Of a DNA stretch of 64,000 nucleotides, positions 1-11,319 are shown piece after piece. The stretch's first letter is position 1; each line of letters opens with the position of its first letter. A program made the translations under genes and the position numbers. The DNA is taken from contig ML677365.1 of the NCBI GenBank assembly GCA_007922305.1, positions 18,357,241-18,421,240 on the forward strand, in the 5' to 3' direction. The notes beneath the pieces are model-generated. The model made no database searches, had not been told where the DNA came from, and saw only the letters and a list, made by a program, of their open reading frames with translations. This DNA is from Dermatemys mawii (lineage: Eukaryota > Chordata > Testudines > Dermatemydidae).

Positions 1-1230
1 GTATGTTAGTATTTACATATCACCAAAAGTGTGATAGGCCCCTTTCAGGCCCTGAGAAGAACTTGAAGGGCTTGCAGTGTAAAATTCAATTCTCAATTTA
101 AAGGAACTAGCTGTGTTAATAAGTAGCCGAGTAAGCATCACAGAATCAGGCCCTAAATCAATAACACTGACTATTAGGGCAATCCCAGTGGAATCCTATT
201 AGAAACCTCTCCAGTTAGATACATTGGTTAGTGTCCTTACCCTTTGGTTATGGCCTTTCAATCCACATCAAACCTAATCTGAAGTAAACATTTGCCTGTT
301 AATAGTTTCTGCAACTTTCACCACCTTCTAGCCCCTTCACCATATATATCCCAGCTACTTAGTCTCCCTTTGCTCTCTTTATATGTTTAGTTTCACTCAA
401 ACCACCTTGACAACATATACTCCTCACTCTCCACTTTTACATCCCTTTTGAATTGGATCTAGCTATTAGTACACTGGGATAAAAACCAGCTTGCCTACAA
501 GTCAGTTGATTTGTTCCTTTCTGTTGATTATATAAAGTATTTTTTATCTGTTTGTTTTATTTGACTGGGTCCAAGTTTTAGTTTAACTAGACTAGGAGTC
601 ACCTTGAAGTCACAGCAGTAGCAAAACAACGGAAGGTGCAGCAATTTTCCTACCTCATGGTTGGCTATTGGAGCTGTATGTCAGTTAAAAAGAATGGACA
701 GATGAACTCTTCAGTTACAAATTACTGTACTGATATGCAGAAAACCAATTACCAGGTTAGACATCATTTGAATGTTAGTGTCTTCAACAGCACAGAACCC
801 CTAACGCCATGTTGGGACATTGATTCACTACTGACTTTAGAGGCATTCATCAGCATCACTCCTTGCATCGCTTGTGATTTACTTGTTGGTGTCTCATGAA
901 CGAAGCAAGACCTACCCCTTGTAGCTTGTTTCATTTGATGAGGTCACAGAATAGGGTTGTGCAGCTGCAAGCAAAGTGCTTGCTATAAAGCAGCTAAGAT
1001 ACTCTACTGCTTGACACAAAGATTCTCTTCCCACTCTTCTACGGCTACAGTTCTAATGGTGAATGTGTCTTTACCTCTGGAGGAAGGATGAGAAATGTGT
1101 ATGTGTCGGAGTGGATGGTTGTGATTTTGTTTGTGTGTGTCTGTACGTATGTACAATCTAATGCAGAAAATACTAGGCTAAACATTAAACAACGCATGGC
1201 AAATTACACTACCAGGCCAATAAGTGTGTC
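1..1230. other. Intergenic, nothing recognised
   Basis: AT-rich non-coding DNA. Short open frames exist (for example 636-899) but none resembles a known protein or has supporting splice or promoter context. A short TG-rich stretch lies near 1120-1145. Confidence 0.6.
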
Positions 1231-1244
1231 TGCAGTGGAGACTC

Positions 1245-1530
1245 TGTTGGGGCCAATGAGAGCTGCGGAGTTGGCGTTTGGAGCACGGGCAGAGCACAGA
1301 GACCCCCATCACCCTCGCTTGCGGGCCTCAGGGATTAGCCAGTCACTTCTGGGAATGGCATGGAGCCGGGGCAGATAGGAAGCCTACCTTCACCCACTGT
1401 GCCGCCAGACTTCTAGCGTGCAGGAGGTGCTGGAAGGGAGGGGGAAGGCTTGATCAGCGGAGCCTGTGGATCTCCTGGGATACCCTTGGGGAGCCCAGGA
1501 TGTCTGCAGACCCCAGTTTGAGAAATTCTG
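1245..1530. mobile_element. hAT-type MITE fragment (right half)
   Basis: GC-rich sequence whose right end, read on the minus strand from 1530, begins CAGAATTTCTCAAACTGGGG, close to the usual hAT terminal inverted repeat (CAGNGGTTCTCAAAC). The internal 'ccaatgagagctgcgga' phrase is typical of reptile hAT MITEs. The left end is not clear, so the limits on that side are approximate. The 947-bp hAT element lies 8 bp to its right. Confidence 0.5.
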
Positions 1531-1538
1531 ATCTAGAC

Positions 1539-2485
1539 CAGTGGTCTTCAAACTGGGGTGCACACACCTCTGGGGGTGCGTGGCTCCAGCCAGGAGGAGC
1601 CGGGCGCAGCGGCGGCAGGAGAAGGCAGGAGGTCCGAGCTGCTCCTCCCCAAGTGCCGTGGCACCCTAGCCAGAGGAGCCGGGCCACCCTGGCGCTTTGC
1701 AGAGGAGCCACCTGGCTCCTCCTGCCTTAATGGAAACCTCCTGTGTTTTCCAATAAGGCAGGAGGAGCCGGGCAGCCCCAGCAGCTCCTCTGCAAGTGCT
1801 GCAGCAGCCCCAGCTGCATGAGTGGGGTGCCAGGGTGGCAGAAGGAGCTGGGCGGCCCGGCAGCCCCTCCCCAAGTGCCACAGCAGCCCCTGGCCTGGGA
1901 GCTGGGCGCCATGTGGCGGCTCAGACCCGGTGCGGGCACCGCGGTGGGGACCGGCCCTGGGTGCCACACGGCGGCTGAAACCCGGCAGCTGAGCGCTGTG
2001 TGGCGGCTGAGACCTGGCCTCAGGAGCTGGGAGACGCGGCGGGGACCGGCCCTGGGCACCACATGCCGCCTGAGACCCAGCCCTGGGAGCCGGGCACCGT
2101 GCCATGGCTGAAACCCGCCCCGGGAGCCGGGCGCCGCGCCGCAGCTGAGAGCCGGGAGCCGGGCGCCCGTGGCTCAGACCAGCCAGGAGTTGTGCGCCCG
2201 CAGCTCAGACGAGCCCCAGGGGGTGCAGTTCAGGGACAATGAGGGCGCAGACAGAGGACATGGGGCAGGGAGGCTTACATAGTGGGTGGGGTCCTTGGGG
2301 GCAGGGGTCCCAGGAGGGAGCAGTCAGGGGACAAGGGGGGAGTGTTCTGAGGGGGGCAGTTGGGGACAGGAAGTGGGAGGGAGTAGATGGGGGAGGGGCT
2401 AGGGTGGGGCTTCCCCCATGTGGGTGCATGCTCAAAAAAAATTTTCTGCTAGGGGTGCACGATCAAAAAAGTTTGGAGACCCCTG
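1539..2485. mobile_element. hAT MITE with perfect 8-bp target duplication
   Basis: The ends are inverted repeats: left CAGTGGTCTTCAAACT, right (minus strand) CAGGGGTCTCCAAACT, 14 of 16 identical. The element is flanked by identical 8-bp copies of ATCTAGAC at 1531-1538 and 2486-2493, the hAT hallmark. The interior is GC-rich and built from degenerate repeats ('ggaggagccgggc', 'ggctgagacccgg'). These keep several long but meaningless frames open on both strands. No transposase is present, so it is non-autonomous. Confidence 0.88.
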
Positions 2486-2493
2486 ATCTAGAC

Positions 2494-3133
2494 CACACCT
2501 GATGGAGATTCTGAAACTTCTCTAGGTAATTTGTTCCAGTGCTTAACTGCCCTGACACTTTTTTTAATGTCCAACCGTAACCTCCTTTGATGCAATTTAA
2601 GCCACTGCTTCTTGTCCTGTCCTGAGCGGCTAAGGAGAACAATATATCACGCTCTTTGTAACAATCTTTAACACACTTGAAGACTATTATCATGTCCTCT
2701 CCACCGCAGTCTTCTTAAAACTAAACATATCCAGTTTGTTCAATCTTTCCTTTTAGGTCACATTTTCCAGAACTTAAGTCATATCTGGTGCTCTCCTCTG
2801 TACTTTTTCCTGTAGTGTGGTGCCCAGAATTGGACACAGTACTCCAGCTGAGGCTATAGTGCTAGGTAGAGTGGAAGAATTACATCTCACGTCTTGCTTA
2901 CAACACTTCTCCTAGTACATCCCAGAATGATGGTTTTGCAACAGAATTACGTTGTTGACTCATATTTAGTTTGTGATCCACTATAATTCCCAGGTCCTTT
3001 TTTGCAGTTCTCCTTCCTAGGCAATCATTTCCTATTTTGTAGTTGTGCAACTGATTATTTCTTCCTAAGTGTAGTACTTTCTATTTGCCCTTATTGAATT
3101 TCATACTCAGCTTGTGGATAGGCAGCTGAATCA
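2494..3133 (-). mobile_element. CR1 LINE 3' fragment
   Basis: On the minus strand this is the 3' part of a CR1 non-LTR retrotransposon. Diagnostic phrases (read on +) are 'ttccagtgcttaactgccctgacac', 'cttgtcctgtcctgagcgg', 'acagtactccagctgagg', 'catcccagaatgatg' and 'gttgactcatatttag'. The same phrases occur in the CR1 copy at 34.9-35.6 kb. The reading frame is broken throughout. The left end abuts the hAT MITE, so the true 3' terminus is missing. Confidence 0.88.
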
Positions 3134-6100
3134 GAGCATGTGAATTTTCATGGGAACTTTAAACTCAACATCTCTGTCTTGGCTTTCTCTATTAGCAAAC
3201 ATTGAACAGCCGGCCACCTGTCAAGATATAGTCATAGCCCGAGAACGGAAATGTGGCCATGACTACCCAGAACTTCCCATCTGGCAGGTTATTGACATCA
3301 TTCCTCAACAACACCTGAATCATGAAAACCACTATGGCCCATACATGACCACTTCATGTCTCTGAAACTGACCAGAGAATAGAAGTGTCTAGATCTCATC
3401 CATCTCAGACAAGCACATTATCACTGACCCAACAAGTCACCCTCCTGATTTCAGCCTGCCATCCAGACTTTGGACCACATGGAAGTGCATCCCAAAAACC
3501 CATGGAAGACGCAGTTACTTGATGCATGAATAGAAAATCAACGACTCCCCTTTGTGAATCTGTGGTGAGACCATCCAAACCACTGAACACATAACATAAT
3601 GCCCCAGTACGGATGCAAAGATTTATTGGATGATGTGCACCACATCACAGAGGAGGCCTCTAAATGGCTTATGAACCTACAGCTGTGTCTACAGCATGCT
3701 CTGCAACTGCCATTTGCGAGCGAGGGGGGCATAGGGGAACACGGAGATTGGGGGCAATTGGGTTATCTGCAGATCCTTGGCTTTTTTGTGTCTTACCCAC
3801 TATGCATCTCTACCAGTCTAGCAAAGTGGGGTGGAAGGAGAATGGCTTCACTGCAGCCAGTGTTTTCATTAATTTGCTTCCCCCACCATCCCCACACATG
3901 CATTACATGGCAAGGAAACACATGGCCCTATGTTCTCATTGCTCTGATTTGGAGAATTTAATATGTGAATAATAGTTGTGCTGATAAGACATGCTAATCT
4001 TTGAGCTCCCTTGGCTGGCAATAGCATTTGCGATTTTGCCTGTCTCACATCCTTTACCTGACTGCCAACGCCGGTGTGATGACACTTATATGGACTCTAG
4101 AATCTCTCCCCTTAACTGTAGAAAACAGTGTTCTCTATCGCTGGTCTGGGCCTCACTGTGTATGCATTTCGGCCCTGGGTGAGGAGACCCATTGCTCACA
4201 GCCATTGCCAGCAAAAGTGCAGTTTGCTAGTATAGCTGAGGCATTTATCAACACTTATGTATGTGTCTGTCGTAGCTTTGTTTTGATTCTGTGAGCAAGA
4301 ACTCTGTAAAAGTAGGCCAATAGCAGTTCTGCTGTCCCACAACATGCCTGTCTGCCCCATCCGTCCATCCCCAGTCTCCCTGGAGCAAGGGGAATCAAGG
4401 GGGCTAAACAGCCATGAAAAGGTGAGGGAGGATGGGGAGAGTAGGATCAGTTGTCTCCCTCCCAAGCCCAGGCTCTAGGAGAAGATTTCACTCTCCCTAG
4501 TTGGAGTCCTAGTGTGACCAACCTCGTCAGGTCACTCTGACAAGCATTCTCCTGTAGCCAAGCGCAGAGAGAAGCTGCTGCTCACCAGACACTCCAGGTG
4601 CAAGTTCCCCACTCTCCCTGCCCCCTCTTGTAAGTGGGAGGTGGAAGGAGTGGGGGGACTGTTGCCAGGAGATGACTTAAGGGTAAAGGCAGAGGGAGGA
4701 GACTCTCTAGTTGGGGGTGGGAGTGGGGTAATGGGCAGACAATGAAATCATGGCTGTTGGTTGTATGGATTGAGTGAGGGCGTCAACAGGGGGTTCCTGG
4801 CTTTTTGTAGTGCCTTGGAGATGGTATATCTACTTGTGCTGGTTTTTAACAACTATTTTGGGGAGGATGAATTTATACTATATGTAGCCTTATAGCCTTT
4901 AATCTGTAGTCAGTGTCAAAAGTGTGTGAACATCACTATGGAAGAAACGGTGAAAGCCAGGTTGTGCTTGTCTTTTGCTGTTTTTCAGGCGTTAACACTG
5001 CACCAGCCTAATGACAAAGTGACAGTGTTTCACATGCTTTCCAGGAGAGTGTCAAAGCTGTATCCTTAGAGGTCCTCCTTGTATTTGCCTCATTCATTTG
5101 TTACACTGAGTAGCCTTTTGGGGACAACTAAACAGATGATAGCAAACCAAGTACTTTTGCAACACGTTTCTTCACACTATTCCCAGCAGCACTCTCCCCA
5201 TCTGTACATGATGTCCTTCCAAACTTTGCCGTCGTCTCACCTGAGCTTGCTAAAATGTGTCTGCTGCATTAGAACAGTCATAATAAACCATTTAGGTAAG
5301 TAACGTTTCTTTCCTATGCTTCTGAGCTCATGAAAATGAGACTGTGACTCCTGCATTCCTCAGTGATACAAAGTTATGTTCTCATGAGTCTTGCCTGAGA
5401 ATGTTAGACAGAGAAACAACCTCTGGTTGCTAAGTAATGTCACACACATTTCATTAATCAAAGTGATCATGCCCTCTGTTTGCTGTCAGTGCCAGAACTA
5501 AATGGGGAATTCCAAAGAGAAATCCCCACTGCTGCAATGGTGTCACCAGTTAGGCAGCCTTTGAAACTGGTGATCAGTCTTTCTCTCTCTCTCACACACA
5601 CACACTTTCAGCAAACTTAAATTTCATCAAATATAAATTCTGGTAAGGAAAACAAATTTGAAGTATGAGCTGCATAATAATTAACATAGCTTTTCCCTAC
5701 ACAAACCATATGTCTATATCTGCATCATTAGGTGCATTAGAAAATCAAGCTATGAGCTGCTCAAAAACACCAAAGGTAGGTAATCTATTGGTTTTGTTTG
5801 CTATCACAATTTAGTTTAGATTCCATTTGAAAATACCAGAGAATGCTTCATTACTGCTTGCAGTTTATGCCTGACCAGCCAATGTGCTGCTGTTGGGATG
5901 AAGCAATATATTGTACAAATCTGCAGGTGTGATAGGAGAGGAGCAAAGACAACACGACAAACACGGTTACTGATTTTTAGGGTGGGTAACTGAGCACAGG
6001 ACACTGGGAAGTTTAGGAGGTAAGACTTGATTGTCAGTGACAGGGTTCATTGTCCACCCAAGGCTAGGGACAAGAATGAGCCAAGGAGCCATGAAATAAC

Positions 6101-6194
6101 ACACTTCAATTTTGCAGATTGTGGCAATGTTCCCTAGATGCTGAGTTTTCTCAAATTCCCACCCATTTACGTTGGACTGGAGAATCCTAATCTA
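3134..6194. other. Intergenic, nothing recognised
   Basis: Unique-looking non-coding DNA. Open frames such as 3599-3961 (+) show no recognisable domain and lack splice context. A short CT/CA simple repeat sits at about 5581-5606. Confidence 0.55.
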
Positions 6195-6406
6195 GAGATC
6201 TGCAAATCCATGGATATCTGCTTTATATCTCAGATATCTGCATCTGCAGACCATTTTTGCAGATCACAGATGGATGCAGAGCCAAATTTTATATCTAAAG
6301 CCCTGCAATTCTGACGATATCCTCTTTATATCTGCTTATATCCACAGATCATTTTTGTGGCTCATGGATCAGATGCAAATACAAATTTTTTATCTGCACA
6401 AGGCTC
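6195..6406. mobile_element. Mariner-type MITE, 'ggatatctgc' family
   Basis: The terminal repeats are weak: left GAGATCTGCAAATCC, right (minus) GAGCCTTGTGCAGATA. Both are flanked by TA (6193-6194 and 6407-6408), as expected for Tc1/mariner-type insertion. The interior is a degenerate repetition of 'atctgcagatccatttttgcagat' phrases. Confidence 0.5.
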
Positions 6407-7709
6407 TACCCTAATCACCTCTTTGCTAAGTCCCAAACTCCCAGTTCCCTTCTGTGACCTTTGAGAATGAAGGATTTTACCCCAAGTCTGTTCCAGCAAT
6501 TTCATCAGTCACCAAATGGGCAGGGTCTAAACCACACACACCTCAGAAGAAAAAGCTAAGTGAGCTTTCCATATACAGTGATATATTCTCAGAAGTTGTA
6601 GAATGAGGGTACAATACAATGAACCCTAAATAGGAGAAATACAGCTCAACTGATGAATAAACTGTTCCAAGTGCCCCTCCAAAATTGTTGGGTGTGGTTA
6701 ACCATTTTGGAAAATGTCTACAAAGACTATTTCAGTTAAAAAGAAAAAGGTAAGTTTAGGAAACTTGGGAAATCGAAGTTAAGGTTTCAATTACAACAAA
6801 CACACACTAGCCACTGGAGAGGATCAGATAAAATTCTCCAAGCAAATGTAATGTCTTCATGTCGCTAGGTCACCAAAATAACCTTAACTCTGACTCTATG
6901 TTGCTATCCTTAGTATACCAGAAATGTAGAGAAACAGTTTTCTTATAAGAACACACAGATTCTGTTACTTCATGTGCTTCATCCCGGAAAGGCCCCAAAT
7001 GACCTAACACCAAACTACCTGAGACACTGCCTCTTTCTCTGAGCCAGACTGACACCGTTAGCCTCATTGGAGGTGCTCAAGATCGAGCTACCATGATTTA
7101 AAAGAAAAGAGACAGCCGGCAGAGTGGTTTTTCCATGGAGGATCTTTTGCACAGCCTCTGAGCTGAAATAACTTGTGTTGACATTCAGGGCCCATAGCCA
7201 GGATCAGCTAATTAGATGAGGATCTACCAGGCTTTTGGGATGGGATGGAAGGGGATGCCTGGTTGGTATGCTCAGAGAGATGGGGTAATTTTAAAGTTAA
7301 CTGACTTGGTGCAGGTTACGTGGGGCAAGGGCAAGTAATCAGCTAATGTAATATCTGTGCTATACTTTATATATTTATGTAAAAGGCACTTTTTATTTTT
7401 TATAATTTTAAATGTAATTATAATAAATAATAAACCAGAATCTTACACACTACAATGTAATATAAACCAAACTGCACCAGTGTTTATATTTCTAACTCCA
7501 AGGATTCCTGCCTTCTCTAAAGCTGCATTTAGTTCTCAACTGCTTCCAAAAGATTAGCATCACCTTTTAGATCAATGTTGTTAGGCGTAGTTGGCATATC
7601 TACAGATTCAAGTTACTAAGCACAAACTGTAGATACTAGCCCAGATCCTTCAATGATGGGACAGAAAAGGTGAGATCAAAGTTTAGTGTGGCTGCTAAAG
7701 ATCACACTT
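6407..7709. other. Intergenic, nothing recognised
   Basis: No gene or clear repeat seen. A short AT-rich stretch lies at about 7361-7430. Confidence 0.5.
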
Positions 7710-7964
7710 AGGGTACATCTGTGTTGGAGCCAGGGGTGAATGGCAGCTTGTGTTAGGTAGCTAGTGCACTAAAAAAGAGAAGTCAGGCTGTGATGTCATG
7801 GATTTCAGCACAGGCTGTTCAAATGGGTAAATACCCAGGAGGCTCAGGTGGGTTCGTGCAGCTAATGGCATTGACAGTTTTAGCAAGTTAGCTAGACCTC
7901 AGGTAGCATGGGTAGATCTACATAAACTGGCATTCAAACCCCTGGCTGCAATGTAAACATACCT
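7710..7964. mobile_element. MITE of the 'TATGTCTACACTGCAAT' family
   Basis: The left end is AGGGTACATCTGTGTTGG; the right end on the minus strand is AAGGTATGTTTACATTGCAG. These match the inverted ends of four other copies in this window (18289-18516, 32213-32427, 39185-39436, 39592-39867). No coding capacity. Confidence 0.6.
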
Positions 7965-8394
7965 TTTGGATCAGAGTCAAACATCTATAAAGCCAATGAT
8001 GTGTATTTGCAACACTCCAGATGGAAACTTTAGAAGCATAGGGTTTTTTTCCAAACAGAATGTGACAGACAGGCTGCAAACTTCTTGAAGCTCTTAGCAG
8101 TATGAAAAGGCACTTACAAACTCATACAGGAAAATACTTTAATAAAACCCTCCCACTTTTTACAGAGCAGGAGTGGAGAAGGCTGGGTGGGAAATGGAGA
8201 CTGATAATGGGGCAGAGTTAAGGTGTCTGAGTAGCCTGATCCCAACAACATTTGGCCTAATATAAATAAAGTAGAAAGGAAATAGAGTCTACTGAAAAAT
8301 ACAGTAATTAATCTAAAGAAAGCATATTGCAGGCATTTAGGAATATTAATAATATTTTACTGCTTTCAGCGAAGACTTAAAGATACCTTTTTTT
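7965..8394. other. Intergenic, nothing recognised
   Basis: Non-coding DNA without recognisable features. Confidence 0.5.
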
Positions 8395-8760
8395 AATGGC
8401 AGGTGTCGTTTGATATAGATCTAAAATGGACTGCTCAAACTTTTGGGCGGTCAAATGCCCTATTCGCCACAAGAAGCAAATCAGTTTGTGGTAAACTGAA
8501 GGCCGACTTTGTGAGATTTGGCATTCTGGACATGGAATGCACTGACAACAGATCCCAATTTGCCTCAGAAGAATTCAAAGAATTTGCACATATAAGGAGT
8601 TTGACCACCAGACCTCCTCCCCAGCATACCCACAGAGTAATGGTGGAGCGGAAGCAGTTGTGGAAACAGCTAAGAAAGAGATTCTCAAGGCTGTGTCTTC
8701 TGATTTGGCCCTCTTGTTAGCACTTTTGGCACACTGGGGTGCCAAAGCAGTCCAGGGCAG
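8395..8760 (+). pseudogene. Degraded Gypsy-type (Ty3) integrase fragment
   Basis: The frame opening at 8403 reads like the core of a Ty3/Gypsy retrotransposon integrase. After 'KLKADFVRFGI' comes a 'TDN.SQFASEEFKEFA' motif, which carries the second acidic residue of the DDE catalytic triad. Around 8635 the frame slips, and the following conserved helix continues in another frame. Nothing like reverse transcriptase or gag is readable nearby and no LTR pair was found. It is an inactive relic of an LTR retrotransposon, not a host gene. Family assignment within Gypsy-like integrases is uncertain. Confidence 0.68.
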
Positions 8761-9539
8761 GCGATGACTGGCTGGGAACCGCCAGCAGGATGGGAACACT
8801 GCTGAGAGGAAATAGCCAAGAGTCAGAGAAAGCAGGCATTAGAATATATCAAGTCAGCCACAGACTTTCTGGCCTTGGAAATGGGCACTCCTGTGAGGAT
8901 CCAGCCATTAGAGAGACACACTGGAAGCAGTGCACTGACGGAGTTCTGAGGGGTGCTGGAGCACCTAGGACATACAAAGTGATTATGCAAGAGGGACAAA
9001 TGATCCAAAAGAACAGGAGTCACTTAAGAGCCAGCAGACACAAGACCCAGAGAAAGCCTACAGAGATCAGAACAGAGAGACAGAGAACCAGCTGGAGGCC
9101 TCCCCCACAGGGAGGGAGCAGACTTCACAGAGAGATAGTGGACTAGGCATGATGACAGGGAAAGGTCACCCCATGTGGTGTTTGTTGAGGAGACTAAACT
9201 CTCTCAGAGACTAGCCCGCTGAGTCTGTCATAAAGATGAGATTCCAACTTGGCTATGTGCTAGCAACCTCTGGCTGAAGGGGGCCTAGGCATCAATTATT
9301 TGTTTTTAATATTTGTATTAAAACATCTGTGAAATAAAAAAGCTGTATCATGATCGGTGGAACTGGAATAAGAGGGCTAGTGTTCGCGGGAGGGGCTGTT
9401 ATTGACACAACACCAGTGGAACGGGGACTGCAGGAGTTAGGCTGGAAGCCGCTCAGCCACAGGGACAGAGCACTGTACAGAACTGAATTTAGTTTCCCTT
9501 GTTCAGCTTAATCTGCATTCAGCTTCACCCTTTGTGAAT
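8761..9539. other. Intergenic, possible retroelement remnant
   Basis: Follows the integrase relic directly and may be its degraded 3' part. No motif identifies it. The open frame 8739-9146 has no recognisable domain. Confidence 0.35.
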
Positions 9540-10410
9540 GAAGCAAAGGTCCTTTGGTTAGGACACTCACCTGAGGGATGGCAGATCCCTGTTCAAATCC
9601 CTGCTCCTCTACAGTCAGAGTGGGGGACTTCAACTGAGGGTCTCCCACATCCCAAATGAGTACTCTAACCACTGGGCTAAAAATTATGAGGGTACTTGTC
9701 TCCATTCCAGCTTGTGTGAGCTTACTGATAGGGTCCCAATCTGGTAGACCAGCTCTGGGCATGTTTATTTGATTGGGCCCTGCAGATGAGTTAGGTGGAA
9801 GGACACCTATCTTCCCCTTGGCCAGGCCTGAACAACTCAGAAAGCAGCGCGGGCCATATTACTGCAAAAAAACCAGCTGCGGGCTGAAAAGCCCCACCCT
9901 CGCCCCGCTCCCATTCGCTTCCCTCCACTCCATCGCTTGGCTTGCCCCACCCCTACTCACCCCCCGCGGGCCGCACAGTGAGCCCGTGCGGGCCGCGTGT
10001 GGCCCCTGGGCCGCATGTTGTGCAGGCCTGCCCTAGGCCATGCTTGGTCTTACGTGTCCGGACACCTAGAGTGGTGCTGCAGTGATTATGCCCAGAGGCA
10101 GAACAAAAGCATGATGGGAACTTTTACTGCAACAACATAGGTGCTGAGGCAGCGTAGGAGCTTCAGCCTACAGGGTTTGGCAGCAGCTGAATAGAGGTTT
10201 TGTGAATGCCGGTGGGGCCTGATTCTGAGATTTAGATGCCTAAAGTGGCAGTTAGGTGTCTAAGTCCTTTTGTGACTTTAGCTTGTAGGGTCTTTAGGTG
10301 TCCACAGAGTTAGGTGGCAGCTGAGCAGGGTTTTGTGAATGCCAGTAACACCTAAATGTTGTACTTAGGCATCCGAGTCCAGCTTGTGAATGCCTTCCTT
10401 TGGGCCGAAA
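9540..10410. mobile_element. Composite tRNA-like SINE, first copy
   Basis: At 9550-9605 a tRNA-like head shows an A-box-like 'tggttaggacactc' and a B-box-like 'gttcaaatccc'. A second tRNA-like segment follows on the minus strand at about 9620-9690 ('TAGCCCAGTGGTTAGAGTAC'). After a nested hAT MITE (9823-10030) the body continues with 'ttaggtggcagctgagcagggttttgtgaatgcc' and repeated 'ttaggtgtctaagtcc' phrases. The same body occurs at 56.8-56.95 kb, downstream of tRNA-like heads. It is repetitive and degenerate, so it is not a functional tRNA gene. Confidence 0.5.
9823..10030. mobile_element. Short hAT MITE nested in SINE
   Basis: Ends CAGGCCTGAACAACTCAG (left) and CAGGCCTGCACAACATGC (right, minus strand). 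Flanks are CCCTTGGC at 9815-9822 and CCCTAGGC at 10031-10038, an 8-bp target duplication with one mismatch. The interior is GC-rich with 'gggccgc' phrases, as in the other hAT MITEs here. Confidence 0.78.
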
Positions 10411-10916
10411 AGAAATGTAATATATAGGAGGTATGTTTTCATTCTGGCTGATCAAAATATGGCTGAAGCGATACACCAACATGCAACCAGTCTGGGCCAA
10501 TACCTTTGTGAATCCCTAACTTATTAGAGACGGTATATGCAGTGCCTTTAGGTGCCAAAGATGATAAAACTAGCACACACATATTGTGACAATCACACTT
10601 GCAACTTAACTATGCTGTTGAAACTAGCACAGGAGTGAAAAAACAAAGGAACAGCTAAAACTGTACTGGAAATGCATTCAAAATAGGAGAAGAGAAACAC
10701 CATATATAAAATAAAGTCAAATTGCCGGAGAAGGAAGGGACTCAGAGTGGAACCACACAAAAGGGAAGAGCCATAAACTTGCAAAGTTATTTGAAGGATT
10801 ACATAATTGATTGAAATTACTCAGTTTCCATTATGGAAGGGATATGATATAGAAATGCTTTCTATGTATATATATAAATAACTAATAGATAATGCACCAG
10901 TAGATGGTGCTAAAGA
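10411..10916. other. Intergenic, nothing recognised
   Basis: AT-rich non-coding DNA. No feature seen other than a short TA stretch near 10867-10880. Confidence 0.5.
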
Positions 10917-11115
10917 ACATGCAGCATAGCTCCTGGGTCTATAGAACCAATAAAACTTGTTATTATTTATTTTTTGTATCATCATATTATCTAGGAGATC
11001 CAGCCAGGACCCTGCCTATCCTAGCATCTGGCTGGGTCTCCTAGATAATATAATACAAACAATAAATAATAACAAGTTTTATTGGTTCTACAGACCCAGG
11101 AGCTATGCTGCATGT
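10917..11115. repeat. 199-bp near-perfect palindrome (foldback)
   Basis: The left arm, 10917-11007, is the reverse complement of the right arm, 11028-11115, separated by a 20-nt spacer. By eye the 88 aligned positions differ by four substitutions plus one 3-nt indel, about 95% identity. Arms start 'acatgcagcatagctcctgg' and end near 'ggagayccagccag'. No protein, TIR family or flanking duplication could be assigned. It may be a foldback MITE; a transcript would form a long hairpin. Confidence 0.9.
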
Positions 11116-11319
11116 CCCATTGATTTTATTTGGACTATCTGTGTGAGTTACAGATGCAAGACTAGCCTTTGACTGGGGTCATCCAAATGATCCGGGGCTT
11201 CAAGATACCTGAAATCCATGGAATTATTTAATCATGAGTCAGAAAAGACAGAACCATTGGAAGAGGAGAAATAGATACATCATGAGTGAATAATATATCA
11301 GCCAGCAATTTGTATACAC

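Noticed and set aside
1278..2242. Many overlapping long frames on both strands in GC-rich DNA
   Set aside because: They lie inside hAT MITEs with defined ends and target duplication; the repetitive Gly/Pro/Ala/Arg composition and overlap in all frames show a base-composition effect.
3599..3972. 120-codon + strand frame
   Set aside because: No recognisable domain, no splice or promoter context, and a second frame overlaps it; cannot be supported.
9550..9620. Possible tRNA gene
   Set aside because: A- and B-box-like motifs are present but no acceptor stem or cloverleaf closes; the sequence recurs within SINE copies.
10957..11172. 71-codon frame
   Set aside because: Falls inside and across the palindrome; no homology.
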